Numbered from the stretch's first letter, positions 1 to 12,050 are shown. The stretch: DNA of 64,000 bases from Calcarisporiella thermophila CBS 279.70 (GCF_041956535.1 NW_027192194.1:217444-281443), one strand, 5' to 3'. Made by a program: numbers and translations. Notes: generated from the sequence alone by a model not told the origin.

Positions 1-497
1 TATTGACTATTAAAACATGGTTAGGTGAGCGGGCGAAGTACGAGAAACACCAATCCTTACGAAATGGTAACACCGTAGAAAATCGCTCCCTTTTCCCCTC
101 CAATAAACACACCCCTGGTTTGGTATATTAATCCGAGTTAGTCAATGGGAGTAGTGACTAGTACTACAAGATCCTCAGCGTCAAATAGAGCTAACTTCAT
201 ATGCTTCCATGATCCGTGTTCTGTTTATCTCTAATGACTCTCATCCGTTTCAATTTCTCAAAGCATTCACAACCATGAGTACATATTGGAAAAGGAATGA
301 AAAGAAATGACGATAAAAATTTTACAAAACTTGGGAAAGCAAAGGAAAAGAGGGAGAAAAAAAGAGAAGGGGAACAAACATAATATTCATAAAGGTTTTC
401 CATAACAAAAAAATCATGATTTTTTTTTTCCATTCCCGGGAAGAGTACCCATAGAACATATAGGTCAGAGGATGCAAAATACACAAGATAAAAAAAT
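1..497. other. left-edge flank, no gene seen
   Basis: Downstream side of the 6-phosphogluconate dehydrogenase gene. It is A-rich near 300-400 and 480-497, as expected for a 3' untranslated region and poly(A) region read on the minus strand. I see no coding continuity or structured RNA here. Confidence 0.5.
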
Positions 498-2213
498 CTA
501 AGCATTGTACGATGACGAGGCAACATTTCCTCCACGACCGGTCCAGTTGGTGTGGATCCAGTTGCCGGGCTGACCCTCCAGCTCATAGGTGTGGGCACCA
601 AAGTAGTCGCGCTGGGCCTGGAGCAGGTTGGCGGGCAGGCGGTCGTGCCTGTAGCCGTCGTAGAAGGCGAGGGCGCTCGACATAGCCGGTGTCGGGATGC
701 CAAGGAGCACGGCCTGAGCCACAACCTGGCGCCACGAGTCCTGGGCCTTCTCGGTGGCCTTCTTGAACCAGTCGTCGAAGAGCAGGTTCTCGAGGTTGGG
801 GTTGTTGGTGAAGGCATTCTTGATGTCGCCGAGGAAGGCACTGCGGATGATGCATCCACCGCGCCACATCAGGGCAATACCAGCGTAGTTCAGGTGCCAG
901 TTGTGCTCCTTGGCGGCCTCACGCATGAGCATGAAGCCTTGGGCGTAGGAGATGATCTTGGATGCGAACAACGCCTGTCCGAGCTGCTGGATGAACTTCT
1001 TCTTGTCGCCCGAGAACACGGTGTTGGGTCCGGCAAGGATCTTGCTTGCGCGCACGCGCTCATCCTTGAGGGCCGACAACGCACGAGCGAACACAGCCTC
1101 TCCAATCAGAGTCACGGGCACGCCATAGTCGAGAGAGGAGATGGCGGTCCACTTTCCGGTACCCTTCTGGCCGGCCGCGTCGCGGATCTTCTCCACCAGC
1201 GGCTTGCCGTCGGTATCCTTGAACTTGAGGATATCCTTGGTGATCTCGATCAAGAACGAGTCGAGTTCGCCCTTGTTCCACTCCTCGAACACCTCGCCAA
1301 TCTCCTCGGGCTGCATGTTGAGACCTTCCTTCATCAGGTGATATGCCTCCGCAATCAACTGCATGTCTCCGTACTCAATACCGTTGTGCACCATCTTCAC
1401 GTAGTGTCCGGCACCAGTCTCACCCACCCAGTCGCAGCAAGGCTCGCCGTTCGCCTTGGCGGCCACGGCCTGGAAGATGGGTTTGAGGTGAGGCCATGCC
1501 TCCTTCGAACCACCAGGCATGAGCGAGGGGCCGTAGCGCGCACCCTCTTCACCGCCCGATACACCACATCCTACGAACAGGAAGCCCTTCGCCTCGAGCT
1601 CCTTGGTTCTGCGGATGGTGTCGGGGAAATGAGAGTTTCCACCATCAATGATAATGTCTCCCTTCTCAAGGTAGGGCAAGAGCTGGGCAATGAAGTCATC
1701 GACAGCCGAGCCAGCCTTCACGAGAAGCATCACCTTGCGCGGGCGCTTGAGTTTCCGGCAGAGCTCTTCAATAGAATGAGCGCCGACGATTTTTGTGCCT
1801 AAGACAAGCATGGCATTTTAACGTGAGGAAAGGACGAAGGCGAGCTAAAGGAAGAGGGAAAAACTACCTTTGGCTTCATTCTCAAGGAAGTGATCAACTT
1901 TGGAGACTGTGCGATTGTACGCGCAGACAACATAACCGTGGTCATTAATGTTAAGGATCAGGTTCTGACCCTGTTACGAGAGGGGCAAGATAAGAGAAAG
2001 GTTAGGCACACACCATGGGCTACGACGGCAATGTCTCTGCCGCGATAAAACTTCAACGTACCATAACAGCCAAACCAATGAGGCCGAAATCAGCACTGCA
2101 TAGTTGGGTAAGGCAGTGTATAACAGACTCGTTAGTAATGATGGTAAGGATAACCAGAGCAGCCCCCCCCCCCGAGGGGTAGGGCAGGTAACTTACATAG
2201 CAGTGTCAGACAT
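498..2213 (-). CDS. GND1: 6-phosphogluconate dehydrogenase (decarboxylating)
   Basis: NADP-dependent enzyme of the oxidative pentose phosphate pathway: 6-phosphogluconate to ribulose 5-phosphate, CO2 and NADPH, in the cytosol. Four exons on the minus strand: 2213-2197, 2095-2062, 1970-1868 and 1798-498. All introns are GT-AG, and the joined frame gives 484 residues, the usual family length. The dinucleotide-binding loop GLIGLAVMG is at residues 10-18, split from its following GQN by intron 2. The catalytic-helix motif KMVHNGIEYGD is near residues 186-196, and a GGCIIRS substrate-side motif follows. The first coding exon is only 17 nt; this ATG was chosen because it joins in frame to the Rossmann strand. 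Intron 1 holds an 11-base C run. A long antisense open frame over exon 4 is a codon-bias shadow. Confidence 0.97.
2163..2173 (+). repeat. C11 homopolymer in GND1 intron 1
   Basis: Eleven consecutive C on the plus strand within the first intron of the minus-strand GND1 gene (G run in the transcript). Confidence 0.9.
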
Positions 2214-3856
2214 TATGAAAGTAGTTTTGATTAGAGGAGAGAGAAAGTTTTAGGTGGAGAAGCCCGAGGCAACAACGAGAGAAAAAAGAGCAAGTCGAGG
2301 ACAGGGGTCTTATAAGAACACGTAGATAGGTTTGCGGATTTCTAATACCCCTCTCGAAGAAAGTGACGTCCCACGTTGCTAACGTGGGAAAAAGGAATGG
2401 TGAATAATCCACGATTTATCAGGGAATTTCCAAGAAAGGCCGGGTGGACTCTCGGCTAGGAAATCGGCTCATGTTTGATCTGGGAGGCTGCGTCTGTGTG
2501 CGAAGGCGAGGGCGTTAAAGGGCTTGCTCGCCAGAGGACTCATGCGGGAGCCTTCTCTCGAGCTACCTTCGGGCAAAGCCGACCAACTTTCCGTTGGGGC
2601 GGATTATCCTGCATTGCTTACAAAGAACTGAATGATCTCATCTTACAAATATCTCTGCGGAATATGAAAGGCTGCTTGTCGAGAGATAGCGCGCGCAGGA
2701 GGCCTAGCGAAAGAGGCGCCTCGACTTCCTCTATCGCCGACGTGCATCCTTGTCGAGCCCGCCATATGCCAAGAGTTTTGTTATTGCTCCTAATTGGGAG
2801 GCATCGACCGAAGGGGTGGTGTCGCCCCCAACCTTTTCCCCCTCTTATCTCTGTCCTCCACCTTGTGCACAATCCATGGCTCATCTGCGCGCTCTTGCAC
2901 ATGCCCTACAGGAGGAAAGCCCTTTCAGGCCACTGTGCGATTCCAAGCCGCCATATGGTTGCATATTGGGGAAAACCGATCTTGGCCAAGAGTATGTTGG
3001 AAACAGATTGGCTTGATATCAGCTCCCATCTCTCTCTGCTCGAGGCGAGTAAATTTGCTAATCGGGTCAAGGCCAATCAGCAGAGAGCAGCCCTTTTTTG
3101 GAGAGTAGAGATAACAAATCTTCGCTGCACCATTTCTGATTTAATAGACGAGAGCCATATGACTTAAGCGCATGATGCTGACAGCCTAACCTGTTGAGAG
3201 GGGCTGCACCGAGATTCGGGCTGGTGGGTAGAGAATAACCACCCCAAATTCACTAGTATTAGTCGTAACCAAGCCAGATCAATATAGGAGGATACATACA
3301 ATGATTCATGCATAGATCTATACAAAATCTACGAATGCCTCAAAAGTGGATAGAAACCCACCCTCTAATCATAGCAAATAAATCTATCTCGGGTTACTAG
3401 TTTTCCGGCTAATCGTTGAAAAGAAAGCTAAACTAAAATTCAGCAGAAAGGCGGAGAGATCTAGAAGATAAGATACCAGAGCATGTTAAGTGCTCATCGT
3501 CATCGCAAGAAGAAAATGGCAGACATAACTCTTCCCAGAGGTGTATAAGTAATTTTGTGTATAATAAAAAAAAATCGCGCCACTTATACATTGATCCTTC
3601 TCAACTTTTCTATTGGCGTCTTAAGCATGTGTTTGTTATCCCTGCTAGATTTGTGCAGATTGTAAAAGAAATTGTTTCATATTTTTATTCACCATTATCT
3701 GCCTTGATAATCAGAAAAAAAAAAATAAAGTGTAATAATTAAAAAAAAAACACCTTGTATATCCCTCCAGGAAGAAAAGAGAGAGAGTAAAGAAGACATG
3801 AAGAGAGATCACAACAGATCAAACTATGGTAACAAGAAAAGTAAAAACAAAAGGCT
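2214..3856. other. 1.6-kb intergenic region upstream of GND1
   Basis: Lies between the GND1 start codon and the eIF3c stop codon, both minus-strand genes, so it should contain the GND1 promoter and the eIF3c 3' end. Between 2475 and 3167 a 230-codon plus-strand frame is open, but other frames are open over much of the same stretch (2618-2902 minus, 2750-3016 and 2794-3108 plus). It shows no domain, and it starts at TTG rather than ATG. I read this as low stop-codon density rather than a gene. The last 300 bases are A-rich. No tRNA-like cloverleaf was recognised. Confidence 0.4.
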
Positions 3857-6762
3857 TTAAGCACGATTTCGGCTTTGTTGCATCTTGCCCCTGACGCTCT
3901 TTCCTAATACCTTTCCGAACGCATTCCTTCCCCCGGTGCGCTGCTGAATCTTTCCTCCGCCTACGGTCTGGCGTGTCTGATGGCTCGGTGTCTGATGCTT
4001 GTGGTGTCGCTGCTGCCGCCCTCCCTCTTGCTGCTGTGTGGTCTGGTTCTTTTGCTCCAGCAGTCTCTCGTTCGACTCGACAAGGGTGGCCGCCTTTTCT
4101 GCCAGGGTGATGCTCAGGGTCTGCACCTTGGTGGGCTCGACGTGGTGGAGCATGATACAGCCGCTGACCTGGTCCAGGCTTGCGGACAGCTCCTCCCCAA
4201 AGATCATCTTGGACACAATGGCCGTCACTGCACTCGTGGACAGGCCGAACATCTTCGAGAGCTGCTCCACGCCGATGGAGTCGTAGAATGAGGAGTAGGT
4301 GAAGAGGTAGGTGCGGAGTCCTTCTTCTTGGATTTTTCTATTCAAGTTCAAGCAAAACGTTAGCACCGGGGCTTGACAAGCCAGCCCGAGCATCCCAACA
4401 CTTACTGTCCCAGCATCTCCTTGATTTTGGGGGCCTCTGGCAACAAGTCCCAGATCTTGATGCTTGTGATCAGATCCCGACTCTTCTCCCAGTCGCCCGA
4501 GGCAAGTGCCTTGGCCGCGCCCATGATGTGGTCGCGGGTGTTTTCCGGTGGCCCGCTGAAGACTTGTCTCTCGCTGAAGTCGAGCATTCTCCGGAAAGGC
4601 TTGCTTAGCACACGCTTCCGTGCCTCTGGATTCGAGCCGGCCGCGGCCATGCTTGGGATCTCGAGCAACATCGAGCAGGTGAGGTATACGCATTCGAGCA
4701 GTTCGAGATTAATATGCATGTGGAAGGGGAGTTGACGCTGGCGCTCCATTCTCTCCTGTTCGGGGGAGAGCTGTGCAAACTTCTGCATCTGTAGGCCTTG
4801 TGCGAGGAGTTCTCGGACGCGGCCAGTCCCGTTGATGTCTTGCAAACAGCTGTGTGCCTCGCGAATAAGCCCTTGCTTGAAGGCGCACAGGCCGACCTGC
4901 ACCATGGCGCGGTTGTGGAGTACCTGGGTGGCAATATCAGCCTGGTGGATGGTTTCCTGCAAGTGCGACATGAGAAGCATGTCACGCGCGACGTAGAAGC
5001 GGTTGTGGAGAGCGTGGTGGTAGATATGGCAGAGCATGGCACGGGTACGCATCATGGAGGGTCCGTTCTTATAAAGATAGACGCAGAGGCTGTGGATGAG
5101 CTCCACGGGGTCCTGGGACACGTGGGCGAAGCTGTCTTCGAGGTTGTCGGGAAGCATGCTACGTGCTGTCTTCTCAACGGTTGCGATGACCTGATCAGGC
5201 TATTGAAATAAGGGTAGAAGGTAGGTGGTGGTTAATGGATATGTATGGAAGGAGGGATAGAGAAACACAATCCAATTACCTTATAGTAGAGGTGCTCCAA
5301 CCGGCGCATCACAATGCGATGGATGCTCTCCTGCAGGTTATGGCGCTCAAAGTAGCACTGGCTGCGTACAATGAGGGAGTATAGGCTTGTCTCGTCTTTC
5401 AGCCGGTCGACATAGTCGGTTGTGTGTGGGTCAATGTTCTGCAGAGATTTGATGAATTCGTCATCTAAGCGGTCGATCAACGACACAATTGAACCGCGCA
5501 CGCCGACAGTAACGCCTTCCGCAGGGACAATGTCTTTGTCGTCATCAAGCTCCTGGTCGACCACCTCCTTCACGACGTATTCTGGGTGCTTCTCTAGGAT
5601 ATCAAGCAGCTGGCCCACTTCTTTCTCGGCAGCTTTCCAAATGTCCAGGTTCATGTAGCCACTCATGCTGGGGGTCACGTCGAATTGTGCGGCAATGAGG
5701 GTAAGCAAGACGCGAATTCGTTGGTAGGGGGTCTGTGCTACCTCCAACAGACGCTGAAGGATGCGAACTTGCTCCATCCGATCAGTGCTCTGGATGATGT
5801 ATGGGATCGCGTTAGATTGAAGAGTTCAATCCGGGAAACTATAGGCAAGGTTACCTTTTTGCCTCTGGCCTCTACCACCTCTCGCAGCTTCTTGAACAGG
5901 TTATCGATGGTGATTTCCATAACTTTTCCGCCGCTTGACACGGGGGTGAATCCCTCCTCGTCAGCCGCATCGCCATCGACCACAACGCTGCGTACCTGAG
6001 TTGGTCGCACAGTTGTGGGCACAACAACTTCTTCCTGTTCATCCTCGTCTTCCAGTGTGGGGTTCTAAAGAAGAGAAACAATATCAAGGTTAGGCAGGCG
6101 AGTTACAGCAGGGTCATGCACGGCAAGCTTCACACCTTTCTGAAGTTTTCAATATGAGTCTCGTAGTTTTTGTTGTTTTTCTTTAATTTCTGCTTCATAA
6201 CGTTCATGGCGCGCGAATTGACGGCGTTCATCTTGGGCTTCTTCTGCTGTACCTCTTGCATGTAATCCTCGAGATCAGCAAGAGCCTTGATGTAGGTGCG
6301 AGGTGGCTTTCCACCAAATACTCCACTCGCCTTCTGGATGGTTTTGTTCAATTTTTCGAATTCTGGCAAGAGCACAACAAACGGCATAGTTAGCGCACAT
6401 GAATAAAAAAATGCGATGGAACAAAAAGTTCCTCTGACGAAATTACCATTTTGTATCGCTACCCAGTCGTTGATCTTTTGTGCGTTCTCAATCACCTTAA
6501 TCGAGGCATCGATCTCCTCAAATCGCTTATCTTTAGCGGATTTGACCACGCGCCTTCCCTCCTCCTCTTCGCTCTCTTCATCCTCGTCATCTCCGCCGCG
6601 CAAAAAGCGTGAGCGACCGGTCTGTCTCTTGGGCTCATCTTCTTCCACTTCGGAGACCTCCTCCGACTCCTCCTCTTCGGACAGCTCTTCGTCCGAAATA
6701 TAGGACTCGTCAGATGAGGATTCGGTATCTGAGTCAGCGGCTGAGCGGAAAAAACGGGACAT
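3857..6762 (-). CDS. NIP1: Eukaryotic translation initiation factor 3 subunit C
   Basis: Core scaffold subunit of eIF3, which binds the 40S ribosome and eIF1/eIF5 during start-codon selection. Six exons: 6762-6447, 6362-6136, 6064-5855, 5789-5280, 5199-4406 and 4337-3857. Every junction is GT-AG and in frame, giving 845 residues (yeast Nip1 is about 812). The N-terminus starts [12 protein letters not shown] and is followed by long Glu/Ser-rich acidic stretches, which is diagnostic for eIF3c. The middle is helical. The C-terminal third holds the PCI domain (around the [14 protein letters not shown] and [14 protein letters not shown] segments), and then a Gln/Arg/Gly-rich basic tail ends in QQSRNRA. 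The start codon faces IRE1 across a 278-bp divergent promoter. Confidence 0.96.
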
Positions 6763-7040
6763 AATGCTAATGAACTATGTGTCCTCTGTTAGCCGATCCT
6801 TTGTTGTTTTTTTTGGGTAGGGATGAAAAGATCAAGATGCAAAAAAACAACAGAGAAAAATTTTTGTTTACGCTCCTAGTGTTCGTCAGATCTGTGAAAG
6901 CCACATCAGAAAGCTTCTGAAATTTATGGTCACGATGAAAATGCCCGCTAATTCCCAGTTTTCATGTCTACTGTTCATATTCCCTTGGCAGGTCTTATTA
7001 AGCACCCAATGACAATCCGCCTCAATATATACTGCTAGTA
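6763..7040. promoter_or_regulatory. divergent promoter eIF3c / IRE1
   Basis: 278 bp between the start codons of two divergently transcribed genes. It must hold both promoters or share one. There is a T/A-rich core near 6800-6870; no specific factor site is claimed. Confidence 0.5.
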
Positions 7041-10000
7041 ATGCACACGCCTTACTTTCACTGCCATTTGCCCATGCTTGTGTTTGTCTTTGTACTCCTT
7101 TCCCTCCTTTTTTGTTGTAATGCTCTTAATAGTCAGCCGCGGAACATCATCGATGCATCGGCACGGCCTGCCGACCCCTCCGCTCAGATCAAGTTCTCCA
7201 CAGACACTCGGAAGGATCTGATTAAAAGGGGGGACATTGGCCCTGCTCTGAGAACCACCGAGATTCGAAATAATCGTTATCTCAGGTCGACCGATATTGT
7301 ATTATTATCCACCCTCGATGGGGCCCTTCATGCGGTTCATCGCGGCTCAGGAGTGGTCCTCTGGACAGTGCCCTCTCAGACTGGTCCGATGGTGAGCATG
7401 TCTGTGAGTATGTCATGTCCTAACCCAAACCCTTCCTATTCGAGCGGGAAGCCTTTGAATGAGTCCAAACCTAACGAGGATCACGAATGGCATCCGCCCG
7501 AGGAGAACAGTCTCTCCACTATCGGAATGGATGAGGAGGAGGACAGAGAATGGTCAGACAGAGACATAAGCTACCTAGTAGAGCCTGTCGGTGAAGGAAA
7601 CCTTTACGCCCGCGATTCCAGCGGAAACATCCAGGTGAATCTGCCTGAATCTAGCAGAATGCGGCCGTCATTGTTCTAACCTTGTCTTTTGCTCTGTTGG
7701 CACAGAAATTCCCGCTTACGATTAAGCAGCTTCTTGGGATGCCGTCCCGATTCGATGATGGGAAGGTTTGCGTTGGATCGCTGAAGACAACGCACTACAC
7801 AATACACCCGAGAACAGGCGAAATCTTGCAATCCTATTCTAATGATTTTATTATGGAGCACGAAAAGCTGCACGATTCACTGCCACATGACGCCATTTTT
7901 ATTGGGAGAAATGGTAATCCATCTCTATCTCTGCCCCTCTATCTAGTTTCGGATGGCCTCGTCGGTTCTTACTCTTTGCTCTTGCTTTTTATTTCCATTT
8001 AGAATACAAACTATTGATTGTGGACGGTAGGCTCAAGCCTGAGTGTTCTCCTCTTTTGAACCTGTCATATAGCATGTATTCTCCCAATTTTGATATGGGC
8101 TATGCTTCACAGCTCTATCCCGGGGATATTCACATTTTCCAAATGTGGAAAAAAGCATATGCGGTGAATCTTTCCAATGGTATCCCAGTGTGGCATGTCG
8201 AGTTTGACTCCCCCGTCATCCAAGTGTTCAACGTCTACGCCACCTCGGAGCACTCTCCTCGTCTCATTGTCACCAGACAGCCTCCCGTCTCGAGCTCGGA
8301 TATTCGCGGCGAAACTCCTACCAGCAAACTTCTGCGAGAAGAGCTGGAGCGCAATACTAGAGGAATCCATCTTCACGTGGAGAATTTCGGGGGGACGAGT
8401 ATTGCTCGCTCAACCGAGCATTTCCCATTCGTGAATATAGATAAACCTCCGAATTCTCTGTCGGCTTCCCCACTTAAGGTCAAGCTGCTTCCTGCCCCAG
8501 GTGACGAAGAGACAGGGGAGTCTCCGCTCGAAGTGGACAAGGACGAGAAAAGATTGCCCGTCTCCCCTTCAACCTCGGGCTCCTGGCTCGACGAACTGGG
8601 GCGGTTTTGGAAAACAGTGGCGCTTCTCCTAGCTGGTCTGGGGTGGACCTTCCGTCGCCTAATCCAACATGCCTGGTGCAAGACCATCGAGAACAATGGG
8701 GTGCTGCGCACGTGGCTAAAGTGGGCAGTGAGTCCTCAGGAGGAGTCACAGCAAGGACTGCAGCACCAGGGAGCAGAAGCGGATGAGGTTGAGGCCCATT
8801 CAGAGAACGAGAAAAAGGACGAGGGAAAAAGAAGAAAGAAAGGGAAGAAGTTGAAAAATCACAAAGAAACCTCACCCAAGAACACGCATCCTCCCCAACC
8901 CTCTGGTCCAACAGGCGACCCTGTCTCTCCAGATTTGGCCCACCAAGGAGTGGAGCAGAAGGAGACGAGTAGAGAGAGCAATGCCCCCAGACCGATGACT
9001 ACAACAAGCAGCAATGGGTTCCCGCTTAAATTCAACTCTCTCACCGTTTCCGATACAATTCTAGGTAACGATCCCCTACGCTGCCCCTTCCCATTTCAGC
9101 CTCCTCTTGTCCAGTGCATTCCACTTACCTTGTTTTCTCTTTTCAGGATACGGGAGCCAGGGCACGGTCGTGTTCAAGGGCATGTTTGAGGGGAGAGAGG
9201 TGGCGGTGAAACGCCTGCTCCTCGACTTCTACGACATTGCTCATCAGGAGGTGATGCTGCTGCAGGAGAGCGACGACCACCCCAACGTCATCCGCTACTA
9301 TTGCAAGGAGCAGTGCGACCGGTTCCTTTACATTGCTCTCGAGCTGTGCCCGGCGTCGCTCTACGACCTGGTGGAGCGCAGCAACAGCGAGGCGATGGCG
9401 GAGCTGCTTGCGACGACGTCCCCCCCCAAGATCCTCCACCAGATCATCTCGGGCCTGCACCACCTGCACAAGCTCAAGATTGTGCACCGGGACATCAAGC
9501 CCCAGAACATCCTGATCTCGACGCCACGCAAGGGGGCCCGGGTGCTGATCTCCGACTTCGGGCTGTGCAAGCGGCTGGACGCCGACCAGAGCAGCTTCCA
9601 CAACACCACCCTCCACCCGGGCGGCACCATCGGGTGGCGGGCGCCCGAGCTGCTGAAGAACGAGAGGGGTGCGGCGGGGGAGGCGCTCGCGCGGGGCGAC
9701 GGGATCGAGGAGTGGGAGTGGGTCGGGGAGCGCGAGCAGCTGCGCATCACCAAGGCCGTCGACATCTTCTCGGCGGGGTGCGTGTTCTACTATGTGTTGT
9801 CGGGGGGCGAGCATCCGTTCGGGGACCGGTTCTCCCGCGAGGCCAACATCCTGCGCAACCAGTACTCGCTCGAGCGGCTCGAGGGCATGGGGGAGGAGGG
9901 CATCGAGGCGTGCGATCTGATCCGCCGCATGCTGGCCCCCAACCCCGCCGACCGCCCCGACACCGCCGAGGTGCTGCGGCACCCCTTCTTCTGGACGCCG

Positions 10001-10402
10001 ATGCAGCGGCTCGCGTTCCTGCAGGACGTGTCCGACCGCCTTGAGGTGGAGGAGCGCGACCCGCCCTCGCCGCTGCTGGAGGCGCTCGAGCGCAACGCGC
10101 GCGAGGTGGTCGGCCCCGACTGGCACCGCCGCGTGGACCGCGTGCTGGTGGAGGATCTGCAGCGGTACCGGCGCTACGACCGCGGCAGGATCCAGGACTT
10201 GCTGCGCGCGATGCGCAACAAGAAGCACCACTACCAGGACCTGGGGGAGAGCGCGAAGCGCATTCTGGGCCCGCTGCCCGACGGCTTCCTCACCTACTTC
10301 AACACCCGCTTTCCGCGGCTCTTCTTGCACGTGTACTACTTGGTGGCGGAGAGCGAGCTCCGCGATGAGGTCATGTTCCGGCACTATTTTGACATTTCCT
10401 GA
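7041..10402 (+). CDS. IRE1: Unfolded-protein-response sensor kinase/endoribonuclease IRE1
   Basis: ER transmembrane sensor: luminal stress sensing leads to oligomerisation, trans-autophosphorylation and cytosolic RNase activity (HAC1/XBP1-type mRNA splicing in other species). Four exons: 7041-7634, 7706-7913, 8003-9064 and 9147-10402, giving 1039 residues. A signal peptide of about 28 residues is followed by a luminal beta-propeller-like domain (STLDGALHAVHRGSG, VLWTVPSQTGP). A single hydrophobic segment lies near residues 470-490, and a Lys/Glu-rich linker runs to about 620. The kinase has a glycine loop GYGSQGTVVFKG at 622, HRDIKPQN at 735 and DFG at 758. The RNase (KEN) domain follows to the C-terminus (KHHYQDLGESAKR, FPRLFLHVYYLV). 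Exon 4 is extremely G/C-rich at third codon positions compared with exons 1-3. No HAC1 partner lies in the window. Confidence 0.96.
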
Positions 10403-11342
10403 CGTGGCCCTGTTCCCCCTCCCCTCCTCCCTGCTCCCATGTCTCCTCCACCACCTCCACCACCTCCTCCCTCCTCCCCCCTGCAGCTCTGATTCCAATC
10501 GGCTTCCAGCCGCTGCCCCTGGGGGAGCGAGCCTCTTATCTCTGCTTCGCCCCATCCTCTTGGCGCTAGATGCAATCGTGCATTTTATTTCCACTGTAAT
10601 TATTCTATTATTTTTATTGTGAGCCTCTTTTTCGCCCTCTTCTCTCCACCCTGCTTGTCTCTCACGATTTCCTCCCCCGCCTGTATTTATTGGTCCGAGG
10701 ATCTTAATATGCCCAATACATTCTTGCAAGAGCTTAATTGCATTAACAGCTGCTGACAGCCGCATCCGCTGATTGCATGCGTTTTATGTTATTGTCCATA
10801 TATTAATTCCAGCTCCGGGGGGGGGGGCGGTGGCGCAGGACCCCAGCGATCTCCCGCCGGCCCGCTGCGGCTGCACAAGCCGCAGCGCGATTTCTTGAAT
10901 TCTGCTGACAGAGCTGCAAGGCGCATTTTCCCCCGTCAGGCAACAAGGTTTAATAATCGAGGGGAATTTTACCGGAAGGCAAGCGCGCAGGGCTGCGGGC
11001 GGGGAAGCGCGCAAAAAGGAAACCGACCCCCAGGGGATGCGCGTCTGCAAAATGTCGCGCGCCCAATGGGCGGCCGCGTCTGCTTACGTGACACGCAATT
11101 ATTCCAAATCTACTGCTCAGATCCTAGGAAACTCTCTTTACCCCCCCCTCGTTGCTAAACTGACGACGGGACTAGGAATTTTTTAAACTTCTTCCTTCCC
11201 ACCCCCACCAACCACGCTCTTCTTTTTTCGCTCTTTTTCCCGTGCTCTCCCCTGCGCTTTCTCCCAACCCCACGCTTGCTGCCTCTGCCCGTCTGTCTGT
11301 CTGTCTGTCTCTCTCTTCGCGCGCTCCCCCTTGCCTCCATCA
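10403..11342. promoter_or_regulatory. intergenic region with pyrimidine-rich promoter of the cold-shock gene
   Basis: About 940 bp between IRE1 and the cold-shock-domain gene. It contains the IRE1 3' untranslated region, an 11-base G run at 10817-10827, and a C/T-rich strand from about 11190 to 11342 that includes five GTCT units (11291-11310). This directly precedes the ATG, a composition typical of core promoters and 5' leaders of strongly expressed fungal genes. Open frames here have no recognisable product. Confidence 0.45.
11291..11310 (+). repeat. (GTCT)5 microsatellite
   Basis: Five perfect GTCT tetranucleotides followed by CTCTCT, 33 bp upstream of the cold-shock-domain start codon, inside a pyrimidine-rich leader. 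Confidence 0.9.
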
Positions 11343-12050
11343 ATGACATCCCGACGCACCGGCCGCGTAAAGTTCTTCAACTGCGCCAAGGGCTACGGCT
11401 TTATCATCCCCGCTGAGGGCAATGCCGAAGGTAGGTGCTCCCGCCGATCTGCATCGCCATCGCGCGCCATGCTCACGATTGCCCCCTCTGTAGTCTTTGT
11501 GCACCACTCCGCGATCGTCAACATGGGCGGGTACAAGACCCTAGCAGAGGTAATCCCTTCCCTGTTCATTGCCTAGCTGCGATGCTCATCCCCCTCCCCT
11601 CTCTCTCCCCTTCCCGTCTCTGTAGGGCCAGGAGGTATGTGCCAGCGCCACTGACATGGATGCTAAGTGTGTGTGATCTCTTCAACTCTAAATTATGCTA
11701 GGTGGAGTATGACTTGGTCGAAGGCCCAAAGGGCTGGCAGGCTGGCCGAGTAACTGGCCCTGGCGGCCAGCCAGTCGTTGGAGACCCTGCATTTGGTAAG
11801 CTCCCCCCCCCCCACAGCCCTGGCTGCCGCTCCCCAGCCCGACTAATTCTTCTGCTTTTGGTAAGCCTACGCCGGCCTCCCCGCGTATCCCTACGATTCC
11901 CCCTCGTCCACCTACGCGCAGGCCCCGCCGTTCGGTTACGTGTACGCGCCTTACACGCAGCCACAGCCCGTCATGATGGTGGTGCCACACCCTTCCCCAT
12001 ATACCCAGCCCGGCCAGCCACACCTGGGCAACTATGGCCAGCCATTCTAG
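11343..12050 (+). CDS. Cold-shock-domain nucleic-acid-binding protein
   Basis: Small single-stranded RNA/DNA-binding protein. Five exons: 11343-11430, 11494-11549, 11626-11634, 11702-11795 and 11866-12050, giving 143 residues. The cold-shock domain covers residues 1-70, with RNP1 KGYGFIIP and RNP2 VFVHHSAI. The tail is Pro/Tyr/Gln-rich (YAPYTQPQP, HPSPYTQPGQP) and low-complexity, of the kind that promotes RNA-granule assembly. Exon 3 is a 9-nt micro-exon encoding Gly-Gln-Glu; without it the conserved segment LAEGQEVEYDLVEGPKG cannot be read. The last intron uses an AAG acceptor about 18 nt after a CTAAT branch site. An upstream CACAG acceptor would give a short alternative C-terminus. Such proteins are uncommon in Dikarya. 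Start: the in-frame TTG 12 nt upstream was rejected in favour of this ATG. Confidence 0.92.

Noticed and set aside
552-1802. 416-codon plus-strand open frame across GND1
   Set aside because: Antisense shadow of the GC-rich GND1 exon 4; no domain, and the sense strand encodes a complete conserved enzyme.
9143-10765. 540-codon minus-strand open frame over IRE1
   Set aside because: Arises because exon 4 of IRE1 has G/C at nearly all third positions, which suppresses antisense stops; composition is Arg/His/Gln-rich nonsense with no fold.
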